This document shows, one piece after another, positions 33,954 through 42,546 of a DNA stretch of 64,000 nucleotides (its first letter is position 1; each line of letters opens with the position of its first letter). Both the position numbers and the translations under genes were made by a program. The stretch is from Roseateles oligotrophus (GTDB taxonomy: Bacteria > Pseudomonadota > Gammaproteobacteria > Burkholderiales > Burkholderiaceae_C): assembly GCF_014204525.1 (NCBI RefSeq), contig NZ_JACHLP010000002.1:186001-250000 (forward strand), written 5' to 3'. A model generated the notes under the pieces. That model did no database searches. It had not been told where the DNA came from and saw only the letters and a list, made by a program, of their open reading frames with translations.

Positions 33954-36836
33954 TCAAGCCAGGGGCGCCAGCAGCAGCTCCAGATCCGCGGGGCTGAATT
34001 TGACGGTCTCGGCCGCGTCCGAGCCCAGCACGCCCTCCGCCAGCCTGAGCTTGCGTGCCTGCAGCTCCAGCATGCGCTCCTCGATGCTGCCCGCCACCAC
34101 CAGCTTGTAGACAAACACCGGCTTGTCCTGCCCGATGCGGTGGGCGCGCGCGCTGGCCTGGGCCTCCACGGCCGGGTTCCACCAGGGGTCCACATGGATG
34201 ACGGTGTCGGCCGCCGTCAGGTTGAGCCCGACGCCGCCGGCCTTCAGGCTGATCAGCAAAACAGGCACTTCCTCGGCCTGAAAGCGCCGCACCAACTCGG
34301 CCCGCTCGCCCACCGGGGTGGCGCCGGTCAGGCTGATAAAGGGCAGGCCCAAACCCTGCAACTCGGCGGCAATCAGGCCCAGCATCTCGGCAAACTGCGA
34401 GAACACCAGCACCCGCCGCCCCTCGCTGAGCAGCTCGGGCAGCATCTGGCCCAGCAGCTCCAGCTTGGCCCGCTCCATGCCGGGGGCGATCTCCATGCTT
34501 TTGACCAGCAGGGGGTCGCAGCAGACCTGGCGCAGCTTGAGCAAGGCGTCCAGCACCGAGATCAGGGCGCCGGAGAAACCATGCTTGGCCAGCTCGCGCC
34601 GCACCTGCTTGTCGGCCGCCACCCGCACGCTTTCGTACAGCTCTTTCTGCGCGCCGAAGAGGGGGATGCGGCGTATCACCTCGCTCAGGGCCGGCAGCTC
34701 GGTGGCCACCTCGCCCTTGCGGCGGCGCAGGATGAAGGGCCGCACCCGGGCGGCCAGCAGCTCGGCGCGCAGGCTCTCGCCATTCACCTCGATGGGTTTG
34801 CGCCAGAGCCGGGCAAAGCTGCGTGAATCACCCAGAAAGCCGGGCATCAGAAAGTCGAACTGCGTCCACAGCTCGCCCAGATGGTTTTCCAGCGGCGTGC
34901 CGGTGAGGCAGAGCCGGTGCCGCGCATGTAATTTGCGAACCGAGCGGGCCGCGCGGCTGGCGGCGTTCTTGACCGTCTGTGCCTCGTCCAGGATCAGCAG
35001 ATGCCAGGACTGGGCGGCCAGGGCCGAGATATCGCGCCACAACAAGGGGTAGGTGCTCAGCACCAAGTCATAGTCACCTAACTGTTTGAAATGGCGGGCC
35101 CGCTCGGTGCCCTGCAAGACCAGCACGCGCAAATCGGGGGCGATGCGCCGCGCCTCGGCCAGCCAGTTGAACAGCAGGGAGGTGGGCAGCACGGCCAGGG
35201 CCGGGCGGTCCAGGCGGCCGGCCTGCTTTTCGATCAGCAAGTGGGCCAGGGCCTGGGCCGTCTTGCCCAAGCCCATATCGTCGGCCAGGATGCCGGCCAG
35301 GCCTTGCTCGCGCAGGTATTGCAGCCAGGCCAGGCCGGCCAGCTGGTAGGGCCGTAGCTGCAGGCCCAGGCCGGCTGGCGGGGCCACGGGCTGCGGGCTG
35401 CCGGCGGCCTGCAGGCGGCGGGCCAGCAGGCGCAGATCGGCGTCGCCCTGGATCTGCCAGCGCGTGCGCGCATCGATGTCCAGCAGGGCCAGGCGGCCGG
35501 CGTCCCAGTCGCTGATCTGCAGCGGGCCGGCGGCGCGCTTGGGGTCGGTGAGCAGGTCCACCATCGCGCCGATGATGGTTTTGAGCGGCAATGCCGGGGC
35601 CTCGATGCGGCGCCCGCCAGGGGCGTGCAGCAGCACCGTGGCCTCGTCTTCGATCTGGTCCAGCTCCTCGCGCTGTAGCCAGCGGCCATCGCGCTTGATC
35701 AGGTCGGCAATCATGGGCGCCAGATCCAGGGTCTCGCCCTCGATCTCCACGCCCAGGCTGAGCAGCCAGGAGCCCTGGCGAGCCGGCAGGCTGAGCCTGT
35801 CGATCTTGATCTTCCAGCCCTCCGCCTGCGCGGGCCGGTGGGCAAAGCCAGGCAGCAGCTGTATCGCCCAGCCCTGGGCCTGCAACTCGGGCACGCGCTC
35901 CAGATAGAAGGCGCCGAAGAATTCTTCTTGCGCCAGGGTCCACCAGGGGCCGGCCAAGGCCGCGGCCGGGTCGCGCCACTGCAGCAGCTTGGCGTCCAGC
36001 GGGATCAGCTGCAGGCCCCAGAGCTGGTCGCGTGCATCGGCCTCTTTGATCAGGTCGCGGGCCAGCAGGCGGCCGTTCTCCAAGGCTTGCAAGGCGGCTG
36101 GGCGGCCGCCCAGCAGGCTGCGGGGGGCGGGGGTTTCCCAGCGCAGGCCGTCTTCGCCGGTGTAGGTCCAGTCCACCTTGGCCACCGTGACGGCATCGCC
36201 GCGCGGGCCCAGCTTGCCGCTGGGTGATAGGCCTAACAAACCATCGCCACGGTGCAGGGTCTGCAGCGTGAGGCGGGGCTGGAAGCGGGCCGGCTCGCCC
36301 TGCGGCAAGGGCGGGGCGGCGGGCTCGGTGGGCGGCAGCGGCGCGGGGGCGGCGTCTTCCAGCAGCAGATCCATCAGCTTGACGGCGTCTTCGTCGGGCA
36401 GGCGGGGCAGGGCCTTCAGCTCGGTTTTGCTGGCCTTGCGGCGCAGGGCTTGGACCCAGGTCTGCAGCAGGGCGGCGCGTTGCGGCGCATCGGCCTCGGC
36501 CTGCAGCTTGAGCATCAGGGCGGCCGCATGCTCGCAAAAGCGCTGGACCTTGCAGGAGCACAGGGCTTGGTAGTGGGGGGGGCCGCCTGGCTGCGCCAGG
36601 CCTTGCACGCTGAGCTCAAAACTTTGGCCCGCGGCGCCCACCCAGCGTGCGCTGGCGCCCTCGGGCCCGGCCTGCACGTCCACCAACTGGGCCTGCAGGC
36701 CGCGGCCGCGCAGCAGGCGGGGGCGTTCGAACAGGCGGGCCAGGGTCTCGGCACTGGGCGGCCAGATGCGGTCCGGGTTCGGCTTGGTGGTAGCGGCTTG
36801 GGCGGGCATTTCCTTCATTGTCACCGCTGGGGCCAT
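33954..36836 (-). CDS. SNF2-family DEAD/DEAH-box helicase with SWIM zinc finger
   Basis: 960 aa. Near the N-terminus is a SWIM zinc finger, Cys93-x-Cys95-x5-Cys101-x-His103. A long middle region (about 150-490) leads to the SNF2 ATPase core: Walker A in ILADDMGLGKTAQALAHLL, motif II LLILDEAQTVKN, then the second lobe with LLISLKAGGVGLNLTAADTVIHVDPWWNPAVEAQA and RAHRIGQDKPV. Bacterial SWIM-SNF2 proteins (HepA/RapA relatives) translocate on DNA and are thought to remodel transcription or repair complexes. Starts at 36836, 36818 or 36809 are all possible. It is divergent from the next gene by 26 bases. Confidence 0.92.
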   Translation of the reverse strand: MAPAVTMKEMPAQAATTKPNPDRIWPPSAETLARLFERPRLLRGRGLQAQLVDVQAGPEGASARWVGAAGQSFELSVQGLAQPGGPPHYQALCSCKVQRFCEHAAALMLKLQAEADAPQRAALLQTWVQALRRKASKTELKALPRLPDEDAVKLMDLLLEDAAPAPLPPTEPAAPPLPQGEPARFQPRLTLQTLHRGDGLLGLSPSGKLGPRGDAVTVAKVDWTYTGEDGLRWETPAPRSLLGGRPAALQALENGRLLARDLIKEADARDQLWGLQLIPLDAKLLQWRDPAAALAGPWWTLAQEEFFGAFYLERVPELQAQGWAIQLLPGFAHRPAQAEGWKIKIDRLSLPARQGSWLLSLGVEIEGETLDLAPMIADLIKRDGRWLQREELDQIEDEATVLLHAPGGRRIEAPALPLKTIIGAMVDLLTDPKRAAGPLQISDWDAGRLALLDIDARTRWQIQGDADLRLLARRLQAAGSPQPVAPPAGLGLQLRPYQLAGLAWLQYLREQGLAGILADDMGLGKTAQALAHLLIEKQAGRLDRPALAVLPTSLLFNWLAEARRIAPDLRVLVLQGTERARHFKQLGDYDLVLSTYPLLWRDISALAAQSWHLLILDEAQTVKNAASRAARSVRKLHARHRLCLTGTPLENHLGELWTQFDFLMPGFLGDSRSFARLWRKPIEVNGESLRAELLAARVRPFILRRRKGEVATELPALSEVIRRIPLFGAQKELYESVRVAADKQVRRELAKHGFSGALISVLDALLKLRQVCCDPLLVKSMEIAPGMERAKLELLGQMLPELLSEGRRVLVFSQFAEMLGLIAAELQGLGLPFISLTGATPVGERAELVRRFQAEEVPVLLISLKAGGVGLNLTAADTVIHVDPWWNPAVEAQASARAHRIGQDKPVFVYKLVVAGSIEERMLELQARKLRLAEGVLGSDAAETVKFSPADLELLLAPLA

Positions 36837-36862
36837 CGGCTTTTGCTGGCAGACTGCGCGGC

Positions 36863-38104
36863 ATGAAGAAGTGGATCCAACGAATTCTCTGGGGCCTGCT
36901 GCTGGGCCTGTGCCTGGCTGTGCTGCTGGCCCTGCAAACCCAGCCCAGCCTGCCGCCCGCCGTCGAGGTGAAGAGCGCCGACCTGAGCCGTGCCAAGGAC
37001 TTCCTTAAGCGCAATGACCCGCGCCTGATCGAGGGCGGTTCGCATCGCTTGGTCACCCTCAGCGAGAAAGACCTGAACCTGCTGCTGGGCCAGGCGGCCT
37101 TGTACTCGCGCAGCGGCGCGGCCCAAGTGCGCCTGCATGCGGGGGTGGCGGATCTGCGCATCGCCTATGCCTTGCCCAAGCTGGGCCTGTGGCTGAATGT
37201 GCAAGCCCTGTTGCACGAGACCCGGCGCCTGCCCGAATTCGAGCAGGTGTGGGTGGGGCGTCTGCCGGTGCCGGCCTGGGTGGCCAATCTGGCGCTGCGC
37301 AGCGCGCTCAAGCATCTGCCGCCGCCGCAGGATGTGCAGCTGGCCAAGGACTTGATCGAGCGCATCGGCTTTGGCGAGCAATACGCGCAAGTGCGCTACC
37401 AGTGGCAGCCAGACAGCATGGAGCGGGTGATGGCCTTGGTCTGGCCCGCGTCCGAGCAGCAGCGGGCCATGGCTTACCACGAGCATCTGCGCAAGCTCAG
37501 CGAGGCCTACCCGGTGAATTCAGCGGTCTCGCTGGCGGCCTTGCTGCCGCCCCTGTTCGATCTGGCGCGCCAGCGCAGCCATGGGGACGAGCGCCTGATG
37601 GCGGCCGAAAACCGCGCCGCCATCCTGACGCTGACCCTGCATGCCAGCGGCAAGAGTTGGGCCGTGCTGATGCCGTCGGCACGCCACTGGACGCCGCTGC
37701 GACCTTTGGTTCTGACCCTGGGCGGCCGGGACGATTTTTCGCAGCATTTTCTGGTCTCGGCGGCCCTGGCCATCGAGGGCGGCGGGCCGCTGGCCGATGC
37801 CATCGGGGTCTACAAAGAGGTGGCGGATTCGCGCGGCGGCAGCGGCTTCAGCTTCAACGATATTGCGGCGGACCGGGCCGGCACCCGCTTCGGTGTGCTG
37901 GCGGCCAAGAACCCGGCGCGCCTGCAGATCGCCATGAGCGCGGGCCTGCAGGAGCGCGACTTCATGCCCGATGTCAGCGATCTGCCCGAGTTCATGGCCG
38001 AGCGCGATTTCCAGCAGCGCTACGGTGCCATCGGCTCGCCCGTCTACCGCGCGACCATGGCCGATATCGAGGCCCGCCTGGACGGGCTCAAGCTGTGGAA
38101 GTAA
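36863..38104 (+). CDS. membrane-anchored protein of unknown function
   Basis: 413 aa. One N-terminal membrane helix (about 5-23, WIQRILWGLLLGLCLAVLLAL) acts as anchor or uncleaved signal, and the rest is predicted periplasmic. Notable stretches are SEKDLNLLLGQAALY, HEHLRKLSEAYPVN and a C-terminal block SGFSFNDIAADRAGTRFGVLAA. The overall look is of an uncharacterised conserved proteobacterial protein. I do not recognise a catalytic motif. Its last bases overlap the start of the DTW-domain gene, so the two are probably in one transcript. Confidence 0.7.
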   Translation: MKKWIQRILWGLLLGLCLAVLLALQTQPSLPPAVEVKSADLSRAKDFLKRNDPRLIEGGSHRLVTLSEKDLNLLLGQAALYSRSGAAQVRLHAGVADLRIAYALPKLGLWLNVQALLHETRRLPEFEQVWVGRLPVPAWVANLALRSALKHLPPPQDVQLAKDLIERIGFGEQYAQVRYQWQPDSMERVMALVWPASEQQRAMAYHEHLRKLSEAYPVNSAVSLAALLPPLFDLARQRSHGDERLMAAENRAAILTLTLHASGKSWAVLMPSARHWTPLRPLVLTLGGRDDFSQHFLVSAALAIEGGGPLADAIGVYKEVADSRGGSGFSFNDIAADRAGTRFGVLAAKNPARLQIAMSAGLQERDFMPDVSDLPEFMAERDFQQRYGAIGSPVYRATMADIEARLDGLKLWK

Positions 38105-38670
38105 AGAGAAGATTGATCTGCCGTGCCTGCGAGCTACCCCTGGCCGCCTGCCTGTGCGCCTGGGTCAGGCCGGTGGACAACCGGGTCGAGCTGATCGTCT
38201 TGCAGCACCCGCAGGAGCAGCATCAGGCCAAGGGCACGGTGCGACTCTTGCAGCGCTGCCTGAGCCGCTGCCGGGTGCTGGTGGGCGAGGGGTTTGACGA
38301 GGCTTTGCTGGCGCCGCTGCTGGGTGCGGGCACGGCCCTGCTTTACCCCATGGACGCGACGGCCTTGGCCGGCGCCACTGCGGGGCCAGTGCAGCGCTTG
38401 ATTCTGTTGGACGCCACCTGGCGCAAGAGCCGCAAGATGTTGCAACTCAACCCCCGGTTGCAGACGCTGCCACGTTTGGCGCTGACCGAGCTGCCGCCCT
38501 CCGGCTATGCCATACGCCGCGCCCAGCGGCCCGAGCAGCGCTCCAGCCTGGAGGCTGCGGCGCTGGCCTTGCAGCAGCTGGAGGCTCAGGTCTTGCCCGG
38601 GCTGGATCGGTACCGGCCTTTGTGGGAGGCGTTTGAGGGCTTTGTGGCCGACCGTCAGAAATTCGGCTGA
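38095..38670 (+). CDS. DTW-domain tRNA-uridine aminocarboxypropyltransferase
   Basis: 191 aa if the GTG at 38095 is used. The frame also has a TTG at 38113 after AGAGAAG; no ATG is available. The N-terminus has the cysteine cluster CRACELPLAACLC, then the family motif LLDATWRKSRKML (the D-x-T-W box) and ELPPSGYAIRRAQRPEQRSSLEA. TapT/Tsr3-like DTW proteins transfer the aminocarboxypropyl group of S-adenosylmethionine to uridine, making acp3U in tRNA. It overlaps the upstream gene by 10 bases and the convergent radical SAM gene by 16. Confidence 0.88.
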   Translation: MEVKRRLICRACELPLAACLCAWVRPVDNRVELIVLQHPQEQHQAKGTVRLLQRCLSRCRVLVGEGFDEALLAPLLGAGTALLYPMDATALAGATAGPVQRLILLDATWRKSRKMLQLNPRLQTLPRLALTELPPSGYAIRRAQRPEQRSSLEAAALALQQLEAQVLPGLDRYRPLWEAFEGFVADRQKFG

Positions 38671-40568
38671 CTCAGCGCCCTGGCAATCCTGTGCCGCGAC
38701 ACCGTGGGCTTGGGCACCTTGATCGTGAACCAGCTGCGCACATCCTCTTCCAGGCCGATGCCGTGCATATAGTTGTAAATGGCCTTCTTGAGCGCCCGGC
38801 CCAAGACATCGTGGTCCACGCCGCTGGGGTCCACAAAGCCCACATCGTTCTTGGCGAAACCGCCGGGTGGCAGGGGCAGCAGGCTAACGCCGTAATCCTC
38901 CGGGCTCTTGCCCACCGGGGAATGCACGGTGCAGGCAAAGCGGTGGAAGAAGCCGCTCTGGATGCAGCCGTTCTCGAACAGCTGGCGCACATATTCCAAA
39001 GCATCGACGGTGTCCTGCACCGTCTGCGTGGGGAAGCCGTACATCAGATAGGCGTGCACCAGGATGCCGGCGTCGGTGAAGCTGCGGGTGACGCGCGCCA
39101 CCTGCTCGACCGAGACGCCCTTCTTCATCAGGTTCAGCAAGCGGTCCGAGGCCACCTCCAGGCCGCCCGAGATGGCGATGCAGCCGCTGTCGGCCAGGGC
39201 TTGGCAGAGCTCGGGGCTGAAGGATTTCTCGAAGCGGATATTGCCCCACCAGGAGATGTCCAGCTGGCGGGCCTTGAGCTCGGCGGCCAGGGCCTTGAGG
39301 GCCTTGGGCGGCGCGGCCTCGTCGACGAAGTGAAAGCCGGTTTGCCCGGTCTCCTGCACGATGGCTTCGATGCGGTCCACCAGGGTGGCGGCGCTGGCGC
39401 CCTCGTAGCGGGAGATGTAGTCCAGGCTGACGTCGCAGAAGCTGCACTTCTTCCAGTAGCAGCCGTGCGCCACGGTGAGCTTGTTCCAGCGCCCGTCGGA
39501 CCACAGCCGGTTCATGGGGTTGAGCATGTCCAGCAGGGAGAGGTAGCGGTCCAGGGGCAGGCCGTCCCAGGTGGGCGTGCCGACCTCGGCGAAGGCGATA
39601 TCGGGCTCGACGAAGTTGATGTAGCGCACCTCGCCGTCTTCACGGACGAAGGTGCGCACCAGGCGCTGGCGCGAGCGCCGGCCTTGGCAGTGCTCGATCA
39701 GCGCCAGCAGCGGGCGCTCGCCGGCGTCCAGGGTCAGGAAGTCGAAGTAGTCGAACACGCGCGGCTCGCTCAGCTCGCGCAGCTCGGTGTTGACGAAGCC
39801 GCCGCCCAGGGCCAGCTTGATGGCGGGGAAGCGGGCGCGAATGGTCTGGGCGATGCGGAAGCCGGCGTAGACGGCACCGGGGAAGGGCACGGACACCAGC
39901 ACCAGCTCGGGTCGGTGTTTTTCAATCGCGGCCAGGGTCAGGTCTTGCAGCGTCGTATCGACCAGATTCAGCGGCGCGGCCAGGGCCTGGGCCAGGGGCT
40001 CGAAGCTGGGCTGGCTGGTGGCGAGCGACTCGGCATAGCGCACAAATTCGAAGCGCGGGTCCACCGCCTCGCGCAAGACATCGGCCAGGTCGTTCAGATA
40101 CAGGGTGGCCAGGTGGCGGGCGCGGTCCTGCAGGCCCAGGGCGCCGAAGGCCCAGGCCAGCGGGTCGCCGCCGTCCTCGTCCACATAAACCTCCAGGGAT
40201 TGGAAGCGCGGCCCCTCGGGCAGGAACTGGCGGCTGTTGATGCGGTGGGCCAGCGTGGGGTCGCGGCCTTGCAGAAAGGCGATGGTGGGCGTGATGGTGG
40301 AGCGGTAGCGCTGGTACTCGGCCAGGAAGTTCTGCACCGTGGGCGCGCGCTGGGCCTCGGCCTGGGCGCGTTCATGCAAGGCTTGCAAGCCCTCGCGCGA
40401 GAACAGCCTGAGCATCAGGGCCAGGGCCAGGTCTTCCTGCACGGCCGGGATGCCGCGCGAACGCAGAAAGCCGGTGATATAGGCCGTGGACGGGTAGGGC
40501 GTGTTGAGCTGCGTCATCGGCGGGATGAGGGACAGCACGCGCAAAGGGGGCATGGGAAGGCTGGACAT
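38655..40568 (-). CDS. B12-binding domain radical SAM protein
   Basis: 637 aa. The first third is an unusual N-terminal region, followed by a cobalamin-binding Rossmann-like part (PELVLVSVPFPGAVYAGF, KLALGGGFVNTEL, FDYFDFLTLDAGERPL). The radical SAM core begins at Cys370-x4-Cys375-x2-Cys378 (GCYWKKCSFCDVSLDY) and continues with FHFVDEAAPPKALKALAAEL and ISGGLEVASDRLLNLMKKG. The spacing is CX4CX2C rather than the usual CX3CX2C. A cobalamin-dependent methylation or rearrangement is likely; no DHxG-type B12 motif stands out and the substrate is unknown. No RiPP precursor or lipid gene is adjacent. Confidence 0.88.
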   Translation of the reverse strand: MSSLPMPPLRVLSLIPPMTQLNTPYPSTAYITGFLRSRGIPAVQEDLALALMLRLFSREGLQALHERAQAEAQRAPTVQNFLAEYQRYRSTITPTIAFLQGRDPTLAHRINSRQFLPEGPRFQSLEVYVDEDGGDPLAWAFGALGLQDRARHLATLYLNDLADVLREAVDPRFEFVRYAESLATSQPSFEPLAQALAAPLNLVDTTLQDLTLAAIEKHRPELVLVSVPFPGAVYAGFRIAQTIRARFPAIKLALGGGFVNTELRELSEPRVFDYFDFLTLDAGERPLLALIEHCQGRRSRQRLVRTFVREDGEVRYINFVEPDIAFAEVGTPTWDGLPLDRYLSLLDMLNPMNRLWSDGRWNKLTVAHGCYWKKCSFCDVSLDYISRYEGASAATLVDRIEAIVQETGQTGFHFVDEAAPPKALKALAAELKARQLDISWWGNIRFEKSFSPELCQALADSGCIAISGGLEVASDRLLNLMKKGVSVEQVARVTRSFTDAGILVHAYLMYGFPTQTVQDTVDALEYVRQLFENGCIQSGFFHRFACTVHSPVGKSPEDYGVSLLPLPPGGFAKNDVGFVDPSGVDHDVLGRALKKAIYNYMHGIGLEEDVRSWFTIKVPKPTVSRHRIARALSQPNF

Positions 40569-40602
40569 GGGGGCGTGATTTTGCCAGCCCCGGGGTTTCA
40601 GC

Positions 40603-42060
40603 TCAGTTGCTGATGCTTAGCATGCATTGCAACAAAGGGTTGCTTCCGCAAGGCCCCATCCAGCGCAGCTGGGTCGCATTGGCGGGTGGCAGCGGGCTGC
40701 TGAGCGTTTGCGCCGGCACGGCGCCGGTGGCAAAAGTAGCCAGGCTGGTCCAGCTGCCGCTGCTGCCGACACGGTACTCCAGGGCATAGCTGCTATGGGG
40801 CCGCAGGGCGCGGGTGACGATCTGGTACTGGTTGCCAACCAGGCTGAAGCTGGGCTTGTCGGCAAAGGGCTGGGCCAGCGGCTCGCCGACGAAGAGGCCC
40901 TGGCCGGGCCAGTCCACCGATTTCCAGTAGGCCTCGATCAGGGTGGCGCCGCGGTAATACTGGTCGATCAGGCTGGAGGCTTGTGGGAATTTGTTGGTGT
41001 AGTTGCAGGGCTCTTCCACCGTGCCGTAGCTGCCGGTGGCGCCTGCGCTCAGCCAGTCCAGCGCCGACATCTGGCCCCCGCCGGGGAGCAGGCCGCCGTA
41101 AGAGGTCAGGTGGTCGGCCACCGCGCCGGGCCGGAAGCCATTGCTGGCGATGCCGGGCACCGAGGCCAGGCCGGTGAAGTAGAACAAGACATTGCTCTTG
41201 CCGCTGATGGCATTGTTGGCGCTATTGGCCGAGGCGTCGATATAGCTGAGCTGCAACCGGCCGGCCCAGGCGGCAGGCTGGGCCGCGAAGTCGGCGTAAC
41301 GCACGCTGCGGGCCGCGTCCGAGGTACGGATCAGATAGCCATCGCCCGTGGGGTAGCTGGCATCGGCCTTGACGCCGCGATCGATCAAGGCCTTGGCCGC
41401 ATCGAGCGTGCTGGCGCCCAGCAGCATGGAGGGGCGAAGCTTCAGATCGGTCCAGGGCCGTTGGGATTCGGACTCGAAGTAGCCCGTGCGAGTGGTGCCG
41501 TCGCAGCCACCGCAGTATTGGACGTCATAGCCCAGGGCCAGGGCACTGGTGATGCTCATGGCGCAGCGGCCGACCACGCGCGAGGGTGCGGCCCAGGTCA
41601 CAAGCGTGGCTTGCACGCCGGCGGGCAGCTTGGCGTCCACATCGGTCTTCAGGGCGGCGAAGTCGGCGGCCGAGATGCTGGCCGAGGCGGTGTTGACCTT
41701 GACCCGGATGATGTTGGCGGCCGGAATGCCGCGGGCCGTTTGGTAATAGGCCGCGACGGCCTCGGAGAGCGGATCGCCCTCGGCCACGATGACGCCCAGA
41801 TCGGCGGCCACCAGGCCCTGGCGCGGCAGCGTCAGGCCGAAGGTGGTGGTGGCACTGCCTATCGGTTGCGGAGATGGCTGAGGTGAGCTCGGGCTGGCCG
41901 GCGTGCTGAGGCTGGGGCTGCTGCCGCCGCCACCGCCGCCGCAGGCTGCCAGGCACAGACTCAAAACCAGGCCGGCCCAGTGAGCCAGGCCCAAGCGCCT
42001 AGCCTGGGGGGAGGCGGCCGAGGAGCCGGTGCGTGCGTGGGGGTTTTTGACGGCAAACAT
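40603..42060 (-). CDS. TIGR03790-like lipoprotein of exosortase-bearing bacteria
   Basis: 485 aa from ATG 42060. A long basic n-region leads to the helix LAHWAGLVLSLCLAAC, with lipobox LAAC and a run of six glycines, then a Ser/Pro-rich linker. The conserved body starts LGVIVAEGDPLSEAVAAYYQTARGIPAANIIRVKV and includes MSITSALALGYD and a long stretch to GATLIEAYWKSVDWPGQGLFVGEPLAQPF. As I recall the family, it is found mainly in genomes with PEP-CTERM/exosortase systems; its activity is unknown. The last 90 residues resemble a fibronectin-like add-on. The frame extends further upstream but without a better start. Confidence 0.75.
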   Translation of the reverse strand: MFAVKNPHARTGSSAASPQARRLGLAHWAGLVLSLCLAACGGGGGGSSPSLSTPASPSSPQPSPQPIGSATTTFGLTLPRQGLVAADLGVIVAEGDPLSEAVAAYYQTARGIPAANIIRVKVNTASASISAADFAALKTDVDAKLPAGVQATLVTWAAPSRVVGRCAMSITSALALGYDVQYCGGCDGTTRTGYFESESQRPWTDLKLRPSMLLGASTLDAAKALIDRGVKADASYPTGDGYLIRTSDAARSVRYADFAAQPAAWAGRLQLSYIDASANSANNAISGKSNVLFYFTGLASVPGIASNGFRPGAVADHLTSYGGLLPGGGQMSALDWLSAGATGSYGTVEEPCNYTNKFPQASSLIDQYYRGATLIEAYWKSVDWPGQGLFVGEPLAQPFADKPSFSLVGNQYQIVTRALRPHSSYALEYRVGSSGSWTSLATFATGAVPAQTLSSPLPPANATQLRWMGPCGSNPLLQCMLSISN

Positions 42061-42218
42061 GGTTCGAGTGTTCCATTCCCTTGCGTCGCTGGTGGCCGGA
42101 GATGGGCGGTCAATCCGGCGCTGATTTTGCCAAAAACGCGACAGAGCCCGCGCTGCATTGCCACAAGCGCACATGGGTTTGCTTTTTTCTTTCCCCACAA
42201 AAGTGCAGATTCCTTTTC

Positions 42219-42247
42219 TTGAATTCGGTAAAGCTTATGAATTAAAT
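42219..42247 (+). promoter_or_regulatory. possible sigma-70 promoter
   Basis: TTGAAT at 42219-42224, 17 bases, TTAAAT at 42242-42247, in an AT-rich stretch that stands out in this genome. It would start transcription near 42254. Confidence 0.4.
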
Positions 42248-42410
42248 GAAAAGTAAGTGCATGCCAACGACGCCAGAACGGTGCGTGCGGCCGGTAAAAA
42301 CCCCAAGTGCGTGCACCTGCGGCGGCCCCTACATTTGCCCCACGTAATGCATGGGCTGCGTCAAGCGGCCCGGGCAAGGCGGGCTGAGGAGACAAACTCA
42401 AGCTGATTGA

Positions 42411-42443
42411 GAAACGTTGAAGAAACGTTGAAGAAACGATAGA
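42411..42443 (+). repeat. 11-bp tandem repeat
   Basis: GAAACGTTGAA occurs at 42411-42421 and 42422-42432, with a third, partly changed copy (GAAACGATAGA) at 42433-42443. Confidence 0.85.
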
Positions 42444-42472
42444 CGACGAAAAAAGTGACGCTGTCACAATCA

Positions 42473-42510
42473 CGGGCGCCAGGAGCTTTGCTTCAGGCGC
42501 CCGTTTTATT
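42473..42510 (+). terminator. rho-independent terminator upstream of the TSUP gene
   Basis: Stem CGGGCGCC (42473-42480) / GGCGCCCG (42496-42503), 15-base loop, then TTTTATTT. It lies 37-44 bases before the next start codon and has no coding gene upstream on this strand. Confidence 0.75.
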
Positions 42511-42546
42511 TGCCGCCCTCCTCGCCTCCAGCCCCCGCCTCAGCCC

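Larger units (their letters stand above)
42254..42510 (+). ncRNA. candidate small RNA or regulatory leader
   Basis: The interval between the possible promoter and the terminator, about 255 nucleotides, without an open frame. It holds the tandem repeat and two hairpins. If transcription passes the terminator it would become the 5' leader of the TSUP gene, so attenuation is an alternative reading. No known riboswitch or sRNA family was recognised. Confidence 0.3.
42061..42546. other. long noncoding region with promoter-like, repeat and terminator elements
   Basis: 486 bases between divergent genes, more AT-rich than the surroundings. No reading frame looks coding. It contains a possible plus-strand promoter (42219-42247), an 11-bp tandem repeat (42411-42443), a small GTGAC/GTCAC hairpin (42456-42468) and a terminator-like hairpin (42473-42510). 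It is either a small RNA gene or the leader of the TSUP transporter gene. Confidence 0.55.
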
